A DNA stretch of 35,545 bases from Saprospiraceae bacterium (GTDB lineage: Bacteria > Bacteroidota > Bacteroidia > Chitinophagales > Saprospiraceae), in the NCBI GenBank assembly GCA_013214355.1, contig JABSSL010000058.1, positions 1-35,545 on the forward strand, written 5' to 3'. Below are positions 16,616-27,029 of this stretch, one piece after another (position 1 is the first letter of the stretch; each line of letters begins with the position of its first letter). Below the pieces are notes generated by a model. That model saw only the letters and a list, made by a program, of their open reading frames with translations. It was not told where the DNA came from and ran no database searches. The position numbers and the translations under genes were made by a program.

Positions 16616-18850
16616 GAGTAGCTCAATCACACCAGCGTGAGACTGTATTAGCATTTCGGCAACACCAGCCGTTACCCCCATATTCCCATCCAATTGGAAA
16701 GGTGGATGCGTGGACAAAAGATTGGAATATACCCCTCCCCCATCTGACATGTTCACACTTTTATCTCCTGTCAATTTTAAGGCTCGACGCAACATCGTAT
16801 AGGCATTAAAACTATTATGCAACCGGGCCCAGAAATTAATTTTCCAACCGATAGACCAACCCGTACCTTCATTACCTCTCGCTACAAGGGATTTTCTGGC
16901 AGCTTCTGCCAGTTCAGGGGTCTTAATCGTACTAATTTGCTTCCCTGGATATAAGGCAAAGAGGTGAGATAAATGTCGATGTTTATTCTCCGGATCATCT
17001 AAGTCCTCCTTCCACTCTTGTAACTGCCCCCAACGGCCAATCCGCAACGGCAAGAGTTTTTCCTTGGCACTGATCAATTCTGCTTTGAAGTCGGGCTCAA
17101 TTCGTAGGATATCCAATGCTTGGATGGTGTTGGTAAATAAATCCCAAACAATCTGAATATCCATGTAAGCGCCGGTAGAAATTCCACCATGTTCGGGTGA
17201 ATAGGAAGGTGAGGAAACCAATTGGCCAGTTTCATCTTCAGTCAAATAGTCTAGCCAAAACAAGGCCGCTTCCTTAAGTATAGGATAAGCCTTGTTTCGC
17301 AAATAATCGTCATCCGGATTGTATTCATAATGTTGCCAGACGTGTTGTCCGTACCAGGCTGCTCCAGCGGGAAAGAATCCCCAGGGAAAATCCCAACCTG
17401 GTGCCGTAAAGCCAAAGGTATTGTTCATGGTATTGACAATCCATCCCCTGGCATTGAAGAAATCCTTAGCACTTTGACGACCCGGCGCTCGTAGCCGATC
17501 TATGTACTCAATTAGGGGTTCATGCACCTCGGATAGATTGGTTACTTCCGCTGGCCAATAGATCATTTGGATGTTGATATTGGCGTGATAGTCGCTGGCC
17601 CAGGGGGGATTGTTGATGTGGTTCCACTTTCCTTGCAAGTTAGCAGGTAGGCTCCCTGGGCGTGAACTACTGATGAGCAGATAGCGGCCGTATTGAAAGT
17701 ATAAGGCTTCCAATGCCGGATCTTCCACCCCCTGCTGATAGGCTTGCAAGCGTTCATCGGTAGGTAGCCCACTATTATCTGAATCTTTCAAATTGAGCGT
17801 AACCCGACTGAAAAGCCCTTGGTAGTCTTCAATATGTTCTGTCAAGAGCTGATCATAATTGGCCGCGGCCAATTCCGTCATGGTTTCCTGGTTTAATTTT
17901 TCAAAATCTCGCCCCTGATAGCGGGGATATTCATTCAGGTAATCAGTGGCAGCCGTAAGGTAGAGATCCAGCTTTTGGGTAGCCTCGATTTTGACTAGTC
18001 CTTGATCATACGATACCTGAGCTCCATGGGCATCGATTTTCATTCGGCTTTCGAAAGCCATGCCATTATTCGACAAGGTTCCCCTCATAATGAGCTCATC
18101 CCCCTCCAATCGTACCTTTCGCTCCTGATGCAAAGAGCTCAATTCAATTTCATAAGCCACGCCTTCCGCCGCGTCGTTCTCAAAATGAAAAACCAAGGCT
18201 CGCTTTGGATAGGAAGCAAAGTAGGTGCGTCTGTGCTGCACCTCACCCGCTTTGAACCTCACTTTACCGACGGCCTTTTTGAGGTCAAGCTCTCTGCGGT
18301 ATCTCGTTATTGTATCCTGTATAGCGGGTCGGATATATAGTTCTCCAAAGGATTGATAAGCCCCATAGCCAACCCAGCGGCTATCCCCTTTATTCTCCTT
18401 GATGACGCCTGTTAGTTCTTGCCTCGCTAAGGCATGGGCCTCCTCGTATTTCCCATCCTGCAGCAATTGTCTCACTTGTGGCAGATATTCATGAGCCCCA
18501 GGTCGATTGCCCCCATTGTATGCTGCCCATTCCCCTTTGCCGCCACTCCATAATGACTCCTCATTAAACTGAATGCGTTCTTCTGCTGCGCCCCCAAAAA
18601 ACATGGCCGCCAAATAGCCATTACCAATGGGTAATGCCTCTTGCATCCAGTCTGTTGCGGCTTGCGTATACCACAACCTTAAATCTATCTCTGGTAACAC
18701 CTTATCATGCTGAATCAGGCCCTTCTTATGATGAGAAGGAGGAGGGCTTGGTGATAAGGGTGGATCAGGTGCCTGATCATTGGAGCAGCCTACGAAGAGG
18801 CTTAGGGAAAAAAATAAAGGTAGGGTATATTTCATCATGCTAATTTTCAT
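16580..18850 (-). CDS. GH95 alpha-L-fucosidase/alpha-L-galactosidase, C-terminally frameshifted
   Basis: A lipoprotein with signal [22 protein letters not shown]. ATGs at 18874, 18838 and 18835 are alternative starts. The N-terminal beta domain ([20 protein letters not shown]...[10 protein letters not shown]) is followed by the (alpha/alpha)6 barrel. Catalytic residues match the inverting family: N424 and N426 ([15 protein letters not shown]), the E of SYSPEHGG, and D721 ([10 protein letters not shown]). The enzyme would release terminal alpha-1,2-linked L-fucose or L-galactose. The open frame ends prematurely after a one-base deletion and replaces the C-terminal beta domain with [11 protein letters not shown]. 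The catalytic barrel is complete, so partial activity is possible. It lies 38 nt downstream of GH20, probably as an operon. Confidence 0.9.
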   Translation of the reverse strand: MKISMMKYTLPLFFSLSLFVGCSNDQAPDPPLSPSPPPSHHKKGLIQHDKVLPEIDLRLWYTQAATDWMQEALPIGNGYLAAMFFGGAAEERIQFNEESLWSGGKGEWAAYNGGNRPGAHEYLPQVRQLLQDGKYEEAHALARQELTGVIKENKGDSRWVGYGAYQSFGELYIRPAIQDTITRYRRELDLKKAVGKVRFKAGEVQHRRTYFASYPKRALVFHFENDAAEGVAYEIELSSLHQERKVRLEGDELIMRGTLSNNGMAFESRMKIDAHGAQVSYDQGLVKIEATQKLDLYLTAATDYLNEYPRYQGRDFEKLNQETMTELAAANYDQLLTEHIEDYQGLFSRVTLNLKDSDNSGLPTDERLQAYQQGVEDPALEALYFQYGRYLLISSSRPGSLPANLQGKWNHINNPPWASDYHANINIQMIYWPAEVTNLSEVHEPLIEYIDRLRAPGRQSAKDFFNARGWIVNTMNNTFGFTAPGWDFPWGFFPAGAAWYGQHVWQHYEYNPDDDYLRNKAYPILKEAALFWLDYLTEDETGQLVSSPSYSPEHGGISTGAYMDIQIVWDLFTNTIQALDILRIEPDFKAELISAKEKLLPLRIGRWGQLQEWKEDLDDPENKHRHLSHLFALYPGKQISTIKTPELAEAARKSLVARGNEGTGWSIGWKINFWARLHNSFNAYTMLRRALKLTGDKSVNMSDGGGVYSNLLSTHPPFQLDGNMGVTAGVAEMLIQSHAGVIELLPLCPMLGKKEL

Positions 18851-18888
18851 CCACAGAGAAGATTGGAATAACATACAAAACGAAAGCT

Positions 18889-21237
18889 CTAATTAACAAC
18901 AATTTCCCCTACAAATAACCAGGCAGGTTGCCCAGCGCCAGCTTGCCCTTCCGGAATCAGGCCATGATTTTCTGCTACGATTTTTACAAACTGAACGGCT
19001 TCAGCTGCTTCTAGGCTGATTTTAGGATTAGCTACTTTCTGATCACTAACGATCGAATCGGATACGCCAGCCTCTTGGTAGATCTTGCCGTCTGCCGAAG
19101 TATATATTTTCATACCCTTTGGGAGGTATATCCAAGCGTTATTATCCTGAAAGAAGCGACAAGACACCTCCCTTACTTGTTCGGGTTTCCCTAGATCAAT
19201 TACCGCCTCAAAATTCACCTCATTGAATCCCAGCCATTCGCGATCAGAGAAGCGTCGGTCACTCCCAAATACCCCATTGATGATTGCTGCATGTCCTCCT
19301 TTGCTATATTTCTCAGCAGGTGCTTCTGCAATAGTAATGGAGGCCCCCAGCGCTTTATGCCGTTCCACATAGACTTCCCAGATTCCCCCTATCTGTTTCC
19401 CATTCAGGAAATTGGCAGCCTTAAGGGTACCGGTCTCTTGGATTTCTACAGAACCCTTGTAGGTAGTAGAATTTGCGGTAGGTGCTGTTCCATCTAGGGT
19501 ATAAGTGATCACATGTTGCGGGTTTACATTGGATAAACTGACCGTAACGACACCATTGGCCGTTTCGATTTTACCGACTGGGTCAAAAATGCGCTCAGCC
19601 GCTTTAACTCCATAAGCTTGTAGACGGGGTAAGTGCTCAATGAGACGTCCTGAAAATCCCTCATAATTTCGCTGCTCCTTTCCTGACCACAGCACCTCAG
19701 CCATGGCCGAAGCACGGGGATAAGTCATATAATCTAATTGGTTTTGGGTGGGAATATATTCCGTCCAGATATTGGCCTGCGCACCGATAATATGATGTTG
19801 TTTATCAGCCGGCAAATCTGCAGGGACAGGCTCAAATTCGTATACCTTTTCGATCGGTAGGTATCCGCCAATCGCAAGCGGCTCATTTTCGTTTTGAGAT
19901 TGGTAATAATCGAGATAGCAATGTGAGGTTGGCGTCATGATGACATCATGGCCTTCCTTAGCCGCTTCGATTCCACCTGCGATACCACGCCACGACATGA
20001 CGGTAGCATTTGGCGCCAGCCCACCTTCTAAGATTTCGTCCCACCCAATTAAGCGTTTGCCTCTGGCCGTAAGCATTTTCTCTACCTTTCTGATGAAATA
20101 ACTCTGCAACTCAAACTCGTCTTTGAGGCCCTGTTCACGCATTAACTGTTGACAAAAGGCGCTCTCTTCCCATTGTTTCTTGGGACACTCATCGCCACCT
20201 ATATGAAAGTATTCGCTGGGAAATAGCTGAGCCACCTCATCAATGACGTCTTCTAAGAAATTAAACGTATACTCAGTGGGACAATATACATTTTCAGAAA
20301 CGCCCCAAAGTGTCATCACTTCTAAGGTATCTTCTTTACACCCAAGCTGCGGATAGGCCGCAATGGCTGCCTGTGCATGCCCTGGTAGTTCAATTTCAGG
20401 AATAATGGTAATGTAACGATCTTGGGCATAGGCAATGACTTCCTTGACTTCCTCCTGGGTGTAGAACCCGCCGTAAGGCCTTCCATCAAACCGATGAGGC
20501 TGATCACTGTAATGCCCAATTAAGGTTTCCTTTCGAAAACCGCCAACCTCCGTCAATTTGGGGTATTTCTTGATCTCAATGCGCCATCCTTGATCCTCCG
20601 TTAAGTGCCAGTGAAAAGTGTTGTATTTGTGCATGGCCATCAGATCAATGAAGCGTTTAATGGCCTCCACATCATAGAAGTGTCGCCCCACATCTAAATG
20701 CATTCCCCGATAGGCAAAACGTGGATTATCTTCCACTGCAATACTTGGCACGGACAAAGGCAATTTTAGCTGTTGTTCTGTCGAGTAAACAGCGGAGGGT
20801 AGCAATTGTAATAGGGTTTGTACTCCATAAAAAGCACCTTGTGGATCACCGGCCTTAATGCGTATCCCCTCCTGCTGGACAAGTAACTGATAAGCTTCTT
20901 TGTCGGCTAGGTTTTCATCCCGCTGAAAAGTAATCGCTGCTCCTTCTTCCTCTATAATCTTAATTTGATAACCCGTAGTAGTACGTATCCGCTCCACGAA
21001 ATACGCTGCTGATTTCGCCCAGGAAGCATCACCAGGTGGAACACTAATTTGCAATCCCGTCTTCAACTGAAAATTGCCTTCCCCTTTGGTGATCTGAGCA
21101 GGTGCGGGGATAATGGCAATCTTGGCATTTTCCGCTACATCAGGTGCTTGCTCAGGGGTACAACCGGGCGAGAGGAAAACACAGATCGCAATGATCAAAG
21201 TAGTGGAGAAAGATCTTAGGAGACTAATATCATACAT
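18889..21237 (-). CDS. GH20 beta-N-acetylhexosaminidase, lipoprotein
   Basis: A 782-residue protein with a lipoprotein signal ending LSPGC (Cys26). Residues about 40-160 form the GH20b domain ([15 protein letters not shown]). The GH20 barrel (about 165-510) holds [12 protein letters not shown] and the catalytic pair D349-E350 in [12 protein letters not shown], consistent with substrate-assisted catalysis. A chitobiase-type C-terminal module ([15 protein letters not shown]) and an F5/8 type C-like carbohydrate-binding module (residues about 640-780) follow. It would remove terminal beta-GlcNAc or GalNAc. It is the first gene of a minus-strand operon with GH95 and is divergent from the sulfatase gene. 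Confidence 0.94.
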   Translation of the reverse strand: MYDISLLRSFSTTLIIAICVFLSPGCTPEQAPDVAENAKIAIIPAPAQITKGEGNFQLKTGLQISVPPGDASWAKSAAYFVERIRTTTGYQIKIIEEEGAAITFQRDENLADKEAYQLLVQQEGIRIKAGDPQGAFYGVQTLLQLLPSAVYSTEQQLKLPLSVPSIAVEDNPRFAYRGMHLDVGRHFYDVEAIKRFIDLMAMHKYNTFHWHLTEDQGWRIEIKKYPKLTEVGGFRKETLIGHYSDQPHRFDGRPYGGFYTQEEVKEVIAYAQDRYITIIPEIELPGHAQAAIAAYPQLGCKEDTLEVMTLWGVSENVYCPTEYTFNFLEDVIDEVAQLFPSEYFHIGGDECPKKQWEESAFCQQLMREQGLKDEFELQSYFIRKVEKMLTARGKRLIGWDEILEGGLAPNATVMSWRGIAGGIEAAKEGHDVIMTPTSHCYLDYYQSQNENEPLAIGGYLPIEKVYEFEPVPADLPADKQHHIIGAQANIWTEYIPTQNQLDYMTYPRASAMAEVLWSGKEQRNYEGFSGRLIEHLPRLQAYGVKAAERIFDPVGKIETANGVVTVSLSNVNPQHVITYTLDGTAPTANSTTYKGSVEIQETGTLKAANFLNGKQIGGIWEVYVERHKALGASITIAEAPAEKYSKGGHAAIINGVFGSDRRFSDREWLGFNEVNFEAVIDLGKPEQVREVSCRFFQDNNAWIYLPKGMKIYTSADGKIYQEAGVSDSIVSDQKVANPKISLEAAEAVQFVKIVAENHGLIPEGQAGAGQPAWLFVGEIVVN

Positions 21238-21282
21238 CGAAAAACATTTTAATAATGGTAGTAAAATTTTCCTAACTTGATT

Positions 21283-21300
21283 GCATGAACAACGTCATGC
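21283..21300. promoter_or_regulatory. Dyad in the divergent GH20/sulfatase intergenic region
   Basis: GCATGA-acaacg-TCATGC is a perfect 6-bp inverted repeat with a 6-nt centre in the 150-bp region between the divergent GH20 and sulfatase starts. It could be a shared operator for both operons. No cognate regulator is present nearby. Confidence 0.4.
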
Positions 21301-21387
21301 TATGCAGTTGTCTGTAAGCGTCGAATTAATGATCGAATGGTAAAATAGCAATTGATTTATAATGTCGACTTAAGAAGTATCTCACTA

Positions 21388-22818
21388 ATGAAAAACCTAC
21401 TACTTTTCTTGGCCATTACCCTTTTGGTAGGCTGCCAGCAGCAACCTAAGCCGCTCAATGTACTCTTCATCATTGCTGACGATTTAACGGCAACCGCCGT
21501 TTCTGCTTATGAGAACAAAGCTTGTCAGACTCCTAATATCGACCGCTTAGCTGGAGAGGGTGTCCGATTCACCCGAACCTATTGCCAATATCCAGTTTGT
21601 GGCCCTTCCCGAGCCTCCTTTATGTCTGGCTATTACCCCAGTGCCACCACTACCTATGGCTACGTCAGCGGCAGGAAGAACATCGGTCCAGACCGAAAAA
21701 CTTGGTCTCAACTATTCAAAGAGAATGGTTATTACACAGCACGGGTCAGTAAGATATTCCACATGGGAGTACCCATAGATATTGAAAAAGGTAGTGATGG
21801 AAAAGACGATCCCGCTTCCTGGACAGAAAGATTCAACAGCCAAGGTCCGGAATGGCTAGCCCCCGGGGAAGGTGAGCTGGTACAAGGTAACCCCGATGGT
21901 ACTTTACCCATTAAAGGTGGAAATGTCATGACGATTGTAAAGGCAGATGGCGACGACTTAGTGCATTCTGACGGGAAGACAGCAGAAAAAGCTAGTGCTC
22001 TAATTCGGCAACATAAAGACAAGCCCTTCTTCCTGGCAGTCGGATTCGTCCGGCCACATGTTCCTTTTGTAGCACCAAGAGCATATTTTACCCCCTACCC
22101 TTTCGAAGCCGTATCACTGCCTCCAAAGGTAGAAGGAGATTGGGATGACATTCCAGAACGAGGCATCAACTATGTGACCAGTGTCAATGGTCAGATGAAC
22201 GAGACCCAGGAACAAAAAGCCATTGCTGCTTACTACGCCTCCGTGACTTTCTTGGATGCTCAAGTAGGTAAAGTGCTCCAAACGCTAGAAGAAGAGGGAT
22301 TAGATGACAATACCATTGTTGTGTTCACCTCAGATCATGGTTTTCATCTGGGAGAACATCGCTTTTGGATGAAAGTGAGTCTTCACGAAGAATCCGTACG
22401 AGTTCCCATGATCATTAAGGTGCCCGGTAAGAAAGCGGCCGTTTGTCACTCTTTTACGGAACTCCTTGACCTATATCCCACCATCGCGGCATTGGCAGGT
22501 CTAGATTATTCGGAGAATCTGCAAGGGAAAAGTCTAGTAGAAGTCTTGGATGATCCTAGCAAAACAGTTCGCGACATGGCCTTTTCGGTTTCTCAGGGAG
22601 GAAAAACCTTTTTGTTGAGAACGAAAAAATGGGCTTACATCCAATACGATGAAGATGCGGCGGCAGGTATAGAACTTTTCGATATGGAAAACGACCCGAA
22701 GCAATATACCAACCTGGCCATGGATCCAGACTACAAACAGGTGGTAGCCGAATTTCAACAAAAATTAAAGGCCAAACTCCTGGCGGTTAGAACGAATGAT
22801 TTGGGTAAAACCTATTGA
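21388..22818 (+). CDS. S1-type sulfatase, iduronate-2-sulfatase-like lipoprotein
   Basis: A 476-residue protein. The ATG at 21388 starts a lipoprotein signal ending LLVGC (Cys16); the frame is open upstream to a TTG but without signal features. Metal ligands D31/D32 (IIADDLTA), the formylglycine motif C71-G-P-S-R (PVCGPSRASFMSGYYP), and D/H in TSDHGFHLGEHRFW with downstream K and H (MKVSLHEES) are all present. It is therefore a Cys-type sulfatase needing a maturation enzyme, which is not in this window. The overall pattern resembles the iduronate/polysaccharide sulfatase subfamily acting on sulfated glycans. The SGNH hydrolase gene follows after 30 nt in the same direction. Confidence 0.93.
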   Translation: MKNLLLFLAITLLVGCQQQPKPLNVLFIIADDLTATAVSAYENKACQTPNIDRLAGEGVRFTRTYCQYPVCGPSRASFMSGYYPSATTTYGYVSGRKNIGPDRKTWSQLFKENGYYTARVSKIFHMGVPIDIEKGSDGKDDPASWTERFNSQGPEWLAPGEGELVQGNPDGTLPIKGGNVMTIVKADGDDLVHSDGKTAEKASALIRQHKDKPFFLAVGFVRPHVPFVAPRAYFTPYPFEAVSLPPKVEGDWDDIPERGINYVTSVNGQMNETQEQKAIAAYYASVTFLDAQVGKVLQTLEEEGLDDNTIVVFTSDHGFHLGEHRFWMKVSLHEESVRVPMIIKVPGKKAAVCHSFTELLDLYPTIAALAGLDYSENLQGKSLVEVLDDPSKTVRDMAFSVSQGGKTFLLRTKKWAYIQYDEDAAAGIELFDMENDPKQYTNLAMDPDYKQVVAEFQQKLKAKLLAVRTNDLGKTY

Positions 22819-22848
22819 TCAGAAAAAACCTCATCTAAGCTTGACCTC

Positions 22849-23550
22849 ATGAAATGGCAATCCATCAGAACAGGTACCCTAATTTTCTTTACCTCTCTAC
22901 TTGCATTAGGATGTGCAGAGAACCCAAGAAAGGTCATCGCCTGCGTCGGGGACAGCATTACCTTCGGGGCACGCTTGGAAGCCCCTGATACCTATTCCTA
23001 CCCCGCTCAACTTCAGCTAATGCTTGGTAATCAGTACCAGGTACATAACTTGGGTGTAGGCAGTTGCACCTTGATCCGGAAAGGTAAACCTACGGTCTGG
23101 GATCAGCTCTCGAAGGTTAAGGCTCTGCAGCCAGAGATGGTGGTGATAAGTCTAGGCACTAATGACACCTGCGGGCTGGGCACCTGTGGTGATAGGAAAT
23201 GTTGGGAATATAAGGAGGAGTACAAAAAAGATTATTTGGATCTAATTGACACATTAAAGGCCCTACCTTCAAAACCTAAGATCTGGGTCTGCGCCCCTTC
23301 ACCCATGGTTGTGGAGACACCTGGTTTAAGCCCAGAACGACAAGAGGGTTTAAGCATTCGAAAGCCACGCCTGCAGGAAATAATCGGCTGGATAAAGGAG
23401 GTAGCCGCAGAAAAAAAAGTAGGTTTTATAGACCTGAATACCCCGCTAGATCATCGCCCTGAGCTCTTCACGGAAAAAGATGGAGTTCATCCGAATCAAG
23501 CTGGGTATAGAGCCATGGCAGAATTGGTATCTCAAGGCATAAAACGGTAG
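22849..23550 (+). CDS. SGNH/GDSL hydrolase, lipoprotein (putative carbohydrate esterase)
   Basis: A 233-residue protein with a lipoprotein signal ending LALGC (Cys22). SGNH blocks are clear: S36 in VGDSITFG, Gly in NLGVGS, N105 in SLGTNDT, and D211-x-x-H214 in DGVHPNQAG. Such enzymes often remove acetyl groups from polysaccharides. Its place directly after the sulfatase suggests co-expression and removal of ester decorations from the same glycan. The substrate is inferred. It converges with the YitT gene with one nucleotide between the stop codons. Confidence 0.9.
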   Translation: MKWQSIRTGTLIFFTSLLALGCAENPRKVIACVGDSITFGARLEAPDTYSYPAQLQLMLGNQYQVHNLGVGSCTLIRKGKPTVWDQLSKVKALQPEMVVISLGTNDTCGLGTCGDRKCWEYKEEYKKDYLDLIDTLKALPSKPKIWVCAPSPMVVETPGLSPERQEGLSIRKPRLQEIIGWIKEVAAEKKVGFIDLNTPLDHRPELFTEKDGVHPNQAGYRAMAELVSQGIKR

Positions 23551-23551
23551 T

Positions 23552-24451
23552 TTAGGCTTGACTCGTGGTCATGCTCCAGAGGGATTTCAAGCCTTGCTTA
23601 CTGAGGTATTTTCGCAGTATGCCGCCTTGAATGGCATTGACATCAAACTCAATGATAAAAGCTGTTTTATCCACTCTATTGATCGCCTTGTAAGTCTTTC
23701 GAATATCAATCCGGTTGATAACCATCTGCAAAACCTGTAGATCCTCCCGTTGCCCTCGAGAACCATAGCCTTTTACGCCTTGATAGATCGTCATACCCAT
23801 ACCCACCTGTTCAATCAATTCCTTTTCCAAAGCTGTTGCTTCGTTGGATACAATTAGTAAACCAATATAATCTTCGAAGCCTTCAATCATATAATCAATT
23901 ACCTTCGCCGTGACCAAATAGGTCAGTACCGAATACATAGCAACTTCTACCGACAGTAACTTCGCAGTAATCGCAAAAAGGATCACATTAAAGGTTAAAA
24001 TGACCTTCCCGATGCTAATACCGTAGTATTCGTTGGCAAATATTCCAAGGATTTCGGCTCCATCCAGTACCGCACCATTCTTGATGGTAAGGCCAATGCC
24101 TGCCCCCAGAAACAAGCCGCCAAAAATGGCAATTAGGAGTTTATCTTCCGTGATCGGGGTGAAGTTTTCGAAGTGGATAAATAAAGCCAGGCCAATGATC
24201 GACGCCACGGATTTATAAACTATTCTTCGAGAAACGGTGTACCAGGCTAGTACTAGAAAAGGTATACTAATCCCCACCAACAGATAGGAAATATCTAGTT
24301 CTGTTTTTTCACTGATCAAGATAGCAATACCTGTAACCCCACCGTCCAGGAATCCATTCGGCAACAGGAATGCCTTCAGGCCAATGCTGGCCAGCAGTAT
24401 TCCCAACACAATTTGCAGGTATTCAGAAGTCAAATCGAACCATTTCGTCAT
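23552..24451 (-). CDS. YitT-family membrane protein with DUF2179 domain
   Basis: A 299-residue inner-membrane protein. Five or so hydrophobic segments occupy residues 10-200, including LPNGFLDGGVTGIAILIS and the internal repeat-like GGLFLGAGIGLTIKNGAVLDGAEILGI typical of YitT. Residues about 215-295 match the soluble DUF2179 domain (GMTIYQGVKGYG...VINRIDIRKTYKAI). The function of the family is not settled; some members affect membrane or ion homeostasis. It is transcribed against the SGNH gene and is not obviously linked to the surrounding glycosidases. Confidence 0.92.
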   Translation of the reverse strand: MTKWFDLTSEYLQIVLGILLASIGLKAFLLPNGFLDGGVTGIAILISEKTELDISYLLVGISIPFLVLAWYTVSRRIVYKSVASIIGLALFIHFENFTPITEDKLLIAIFGGLFLGAGIGLTIKNGAVLDGAEILGIFANEYYGISIGKVILTFNVILFAITAKLLSVEVAMYSVLTYLVTAKVIDYMIEGFEDYIGLLIVSNEATALEKELIEQVGMGMTIYQGVKGYGSRGQREDLQVLQMVINRIDIRKTYKAINRVDKTAFIIEFDVNAIQGGILRKYLSKQGLKSLWSMTTSQA

Positions 24452-24645
24452 GCTATTAAATTTGGTTTTAGCTGTAAAATAGAGAGCGGAATGCCCCTCC
24501 TCCCCTGACCAGCGTTATTGGTCAAAATGTACCTATAATGGATCAGGATTTCTAGTTTGAAGCAGTGCAAAGGGTCAGTTCCTCCAGTTTTAGCCCTTAG
24601 TGCCAAAGCTTATTTTAGTATCTTTCATCATCATACTAAATGTAA

Positions 24646-26829
24646 ATGATGAATCAAGCCATACTGTCCAACACCAAGACCTTTTTTTGTCTCTTCTTGT
24701 TTATTTATCTCCCCACTTATTTATTCGCCCAGCATACTCAGCTTAGTGGGATGGACCAGCTGCAGTGGGAAAAAGTATTGCCAGGGGTATGGAAGGCGAG
24801 CATCGGAAAGCTGAAGCTTAATGCCTTGGATTACACTAGTGGTCCAAAAGTAGAAGCTATTAAAAAGCTGGGAGAAGCTGACTTCCCCTTTAGTAAGACC
24901 GAGACCTATCATCACAAGACTCCAAGCCGCATTGGAGTGAGACTTCCATTAGAAAAAGAAGAGAAAATATATGGCCTAGGGTTAGAATTTGAAGGTATTA
25001 ACCGCCGTAAGCAGGTGTACACCCTCAAAGTAGATCATTATGGCGGAGTTAAGGGTTACACACATGCTCCAGTCCCATTTTATCTCTCCAGTAAAGGTTA
25101 TGGGGTATTGATCAATTCTCCTCAACGGGTGAAGATCCATTTGGGGGTGGGCAATCGAAAGGATAGTCAACTGCCACAAGCAGTAGACCGGACCACCGGT
25201 GGAAGTGCCTGGTCGGCTCGCCCTTTGTCGGATGCAGTGGAAGCTAGTGCCATCGGTACAGGAATGGAAGTCTACGTATTTGCGGGCAACACTCTTTTGG
25301 AAGTAGTGCAGCGATACAATCTATACGGTGGCGGTGGAGTGCTTCCTCCAAAATGGGGGCTTGGCTTTTGGCACCGGGTACATACCCAAAGCGCTGACCA
25401 AGATGTTTATCAGGAGATCGCAGATTTTAAAAAATACAACTTCCCATTAGATGTGATTGGCTTAGAACCAGGTTGGCAGGATTTCGCCTATCCCTGCTCT
25501 TATGACTGGGATAGCACTCGCTTTCCTAAACCCGAAGCCTTCGTACGCAAGTTGTCTCAGCAAGGAATCAAAGTTAACCTTTGGGAAAATCCATACGTCG
25601 CTACCACTTCCAGCATGTATGAGTCCATCAAGCCTTACACCGCGAGTCATACGGTATGGCTAGGAGAAGTACCTGATTACACCCTTCCATCCGCACAGGA
25701 AGTCTTACTTGCACATCACCAAAAGAATCACCTGGATATTGGCATTAGCGGGTATAAGTTCGATGAAGTAGATGGCTATGATTTTTGGCTATGGCCAGAT
25801 CATGCCACCTTCCCTTCGGGCCATGATGCAGTGGAGATTAGACAGCTGTATGGAATCATTATCCAGTATTTGTTTCAGGAACAATTGAAGAAACAAAATA
25901 AGAGAAGCTATAACCTGGTTCGCTCTTCCTACATCGGAGCCAGCGACAAGAGTTCCGTTATCTACAGTGATTACTACAAGCATAGACCTTACGTCACTGC
26001 TTTGGCCAATGCTTCACTGGCCGGTTTGTTGTGGACGCCCGAAATTCGCAGCGCTACCTCTGCTGAGGAATGGATCAGGCGATTTCAGACCGTTTCTTTT
26101 TCCCCCCTTATGATGCTCAACGCCTGGTACAGTGGTACCAAACCCTGGAGTTTCCCAGAAGTTACCGATATGGTTCGAGAAGTTATTCTCTTGCGCAAAA
26201 GACTCTTACCCTACCTCTACACGGCCTTTTATGAATATCAAAGCAGCGGAATACCTCCCTTTCGGGCGATGGTCTTGGAGCAAGGCTTTGTGCCAGATGA
26301 AAAATTAGTAGGCGGCCAATTGGATGATATTGCCAATCCCTACGCCGAACTTAAGCGGCTAGAGGTGAGCGATCAATACATGATGGGACCATCGCTACTA
26401 GTAGCTCCTGTCTTCACCGGTGAAAAAAGCCGAAAGGTTGTTTTACCCAAAGGTAAATGGTATGACTTTTACACTGGCGAATACGTTGGTGATGGGGAAA
26501 CGATTTCCCTAGAGGCACAGTTAGATAAGATCCCCCTATTTGTTAAAGATGGAGGCATTATTCCTATGATTGCTGCAGGGGAAGATCTAAACAGTACTGC
26601 ACCTAAATTGGAGGTTAGACATTATGGTACCCAAGCCAACCGCTATCTGCTATATAATGATGATGGCGAAAGCTACAATTTCGAAAAGGGTCAATACAGT
26701 ATTACTGAGTTTCAGGTAGAGTACCTAAAAAATGGGCGTCCTCAAGGCAAAAGCAAAGCCATAACAGCCAATCAAAGCTATTATAATCCCGAACTGGAGT
26801 GGAAATGGATGACCTCCAAAGAAAGGTAA
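24646..26829 (+). CDS. GH31-family glycoside hydrolase
   Basis: A 727-residue exported enzyme. The N-terminal signal peptide ends YLFAQ. An N-terminal GH31 beta-sandwich (about 30-220) precedes the barrel, with GFWHRVHTQSADQDVYQEIA and LEPGWQ. The likely nucleophile is D373 in GYKFDEVDGYDFW and the likely acid/base D442 in VIYSDYYKHRP. The usual GxQR stretch before the acid/base is GASDK here, so it belongs to a divergent subgroup. C-terminal beta domains (YMMGPSLLVAPV, YDFYTGE) are normal. GH31 includes alpha-glucosidases, alpha-xylosidases and sulfoquinovosidases; the substrate cannot be read here. The 194-nt upstream gap holds no gene. Confidence 0.9.
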   Translation: MMNQAILSNTKTFFCLFLFIYLPTYLFAQHTQLSGMDQLQWEKVLPGVWKASIGKLKLNALDYTSGPKVEAIKKLGEADFPFSKTETYHHKTPSRIGVRLPLEKEEKIYGLGLEFEGINRRKQVYTLKVDHYGGVKGYTHAPVPFYLSSKGYGVLINSPQRVKIHLGVGNRKDSQLPQAVDRTTGGSAWSARPLSDAVEASAIGTGMEVYVFAGNTLLEVVQRYNLYGGGGVLPPKWGLGFWHRVHTQSADQDVYQEIADFKKYNFPLDVIGLEPGWQDFAYPCSYDWDSTRFPKPEAFVRKLSQQGIKVNLWENPYVATTSSMYESIKPYTASHTVWLGEVPDYTLPSAQEVLLAHHQKNHLDIGISGYKFDEVDGYDFWLWPDHATFPSGHDAVEIRQLYGIIIQYLFQEQLKKQNKRSYNLVRSSYIGASDKSSVIYSDYYKHRPYVTALANASLAGLLWTPEIRSATSAEEWIRRFQTVSFSPLMMLNAWYSGTKPWSFPEVTDMVREVILLRKRLLPYLYTAFYEYQSSGIPPFRAMVLEQGFVPDEKLVGGQLDDIANPYAELKRLEVSDQYMMGPSLLVAPVFTGEKSRKVVLPKGKWYDFYTGEYVGDGETISLEAQLDKIPLFVKDGGIIPMIAAGEDLNSTAPKLEVRHYGTQANRYLLYNDDGESYNFEKGQYSITEFQVEYLKNGRPQGKSKAITANQSYYNPELEWKWMTSKER

Positions 26830-26915
26830 AGAAGTGCCCCTTACTATTTGCGGTAGGCTGAAATAAATCGAGCGGAAAAATCATACGGTGAACTAAAAAA
26901 ATTCTTTAGTTGTTC

Positions 26916-26946
26916 TTGTTCATGTAAGAAAATGGTTGTAAGTTTG
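26916..26946 (+). promoter_or_regulatory. Bacteroidota-type promoter (TTG-N20-TAAGTTTG) ahead of the tRNA/rpmB block
   Basis: TTG at 26916-26918 is followed after 20 nt by TAAGTTTG (26939-26946), matching the Bacteroidota primary sigma consensus TTG / TAnnTTTG. Transcription would start near 26953 and run into the tRNA-like sequence, tRNA-Arg and possibly rpmB. Confidence 0.7.
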
Positions 26947-27029
26947 CAACCGCTTTGGGGCAATGGCCCACAAAAGCATTTCTCAAAGAGAAATATTGAT
27001 TTCTTTAATTCATTGTAAATGAATGATTT

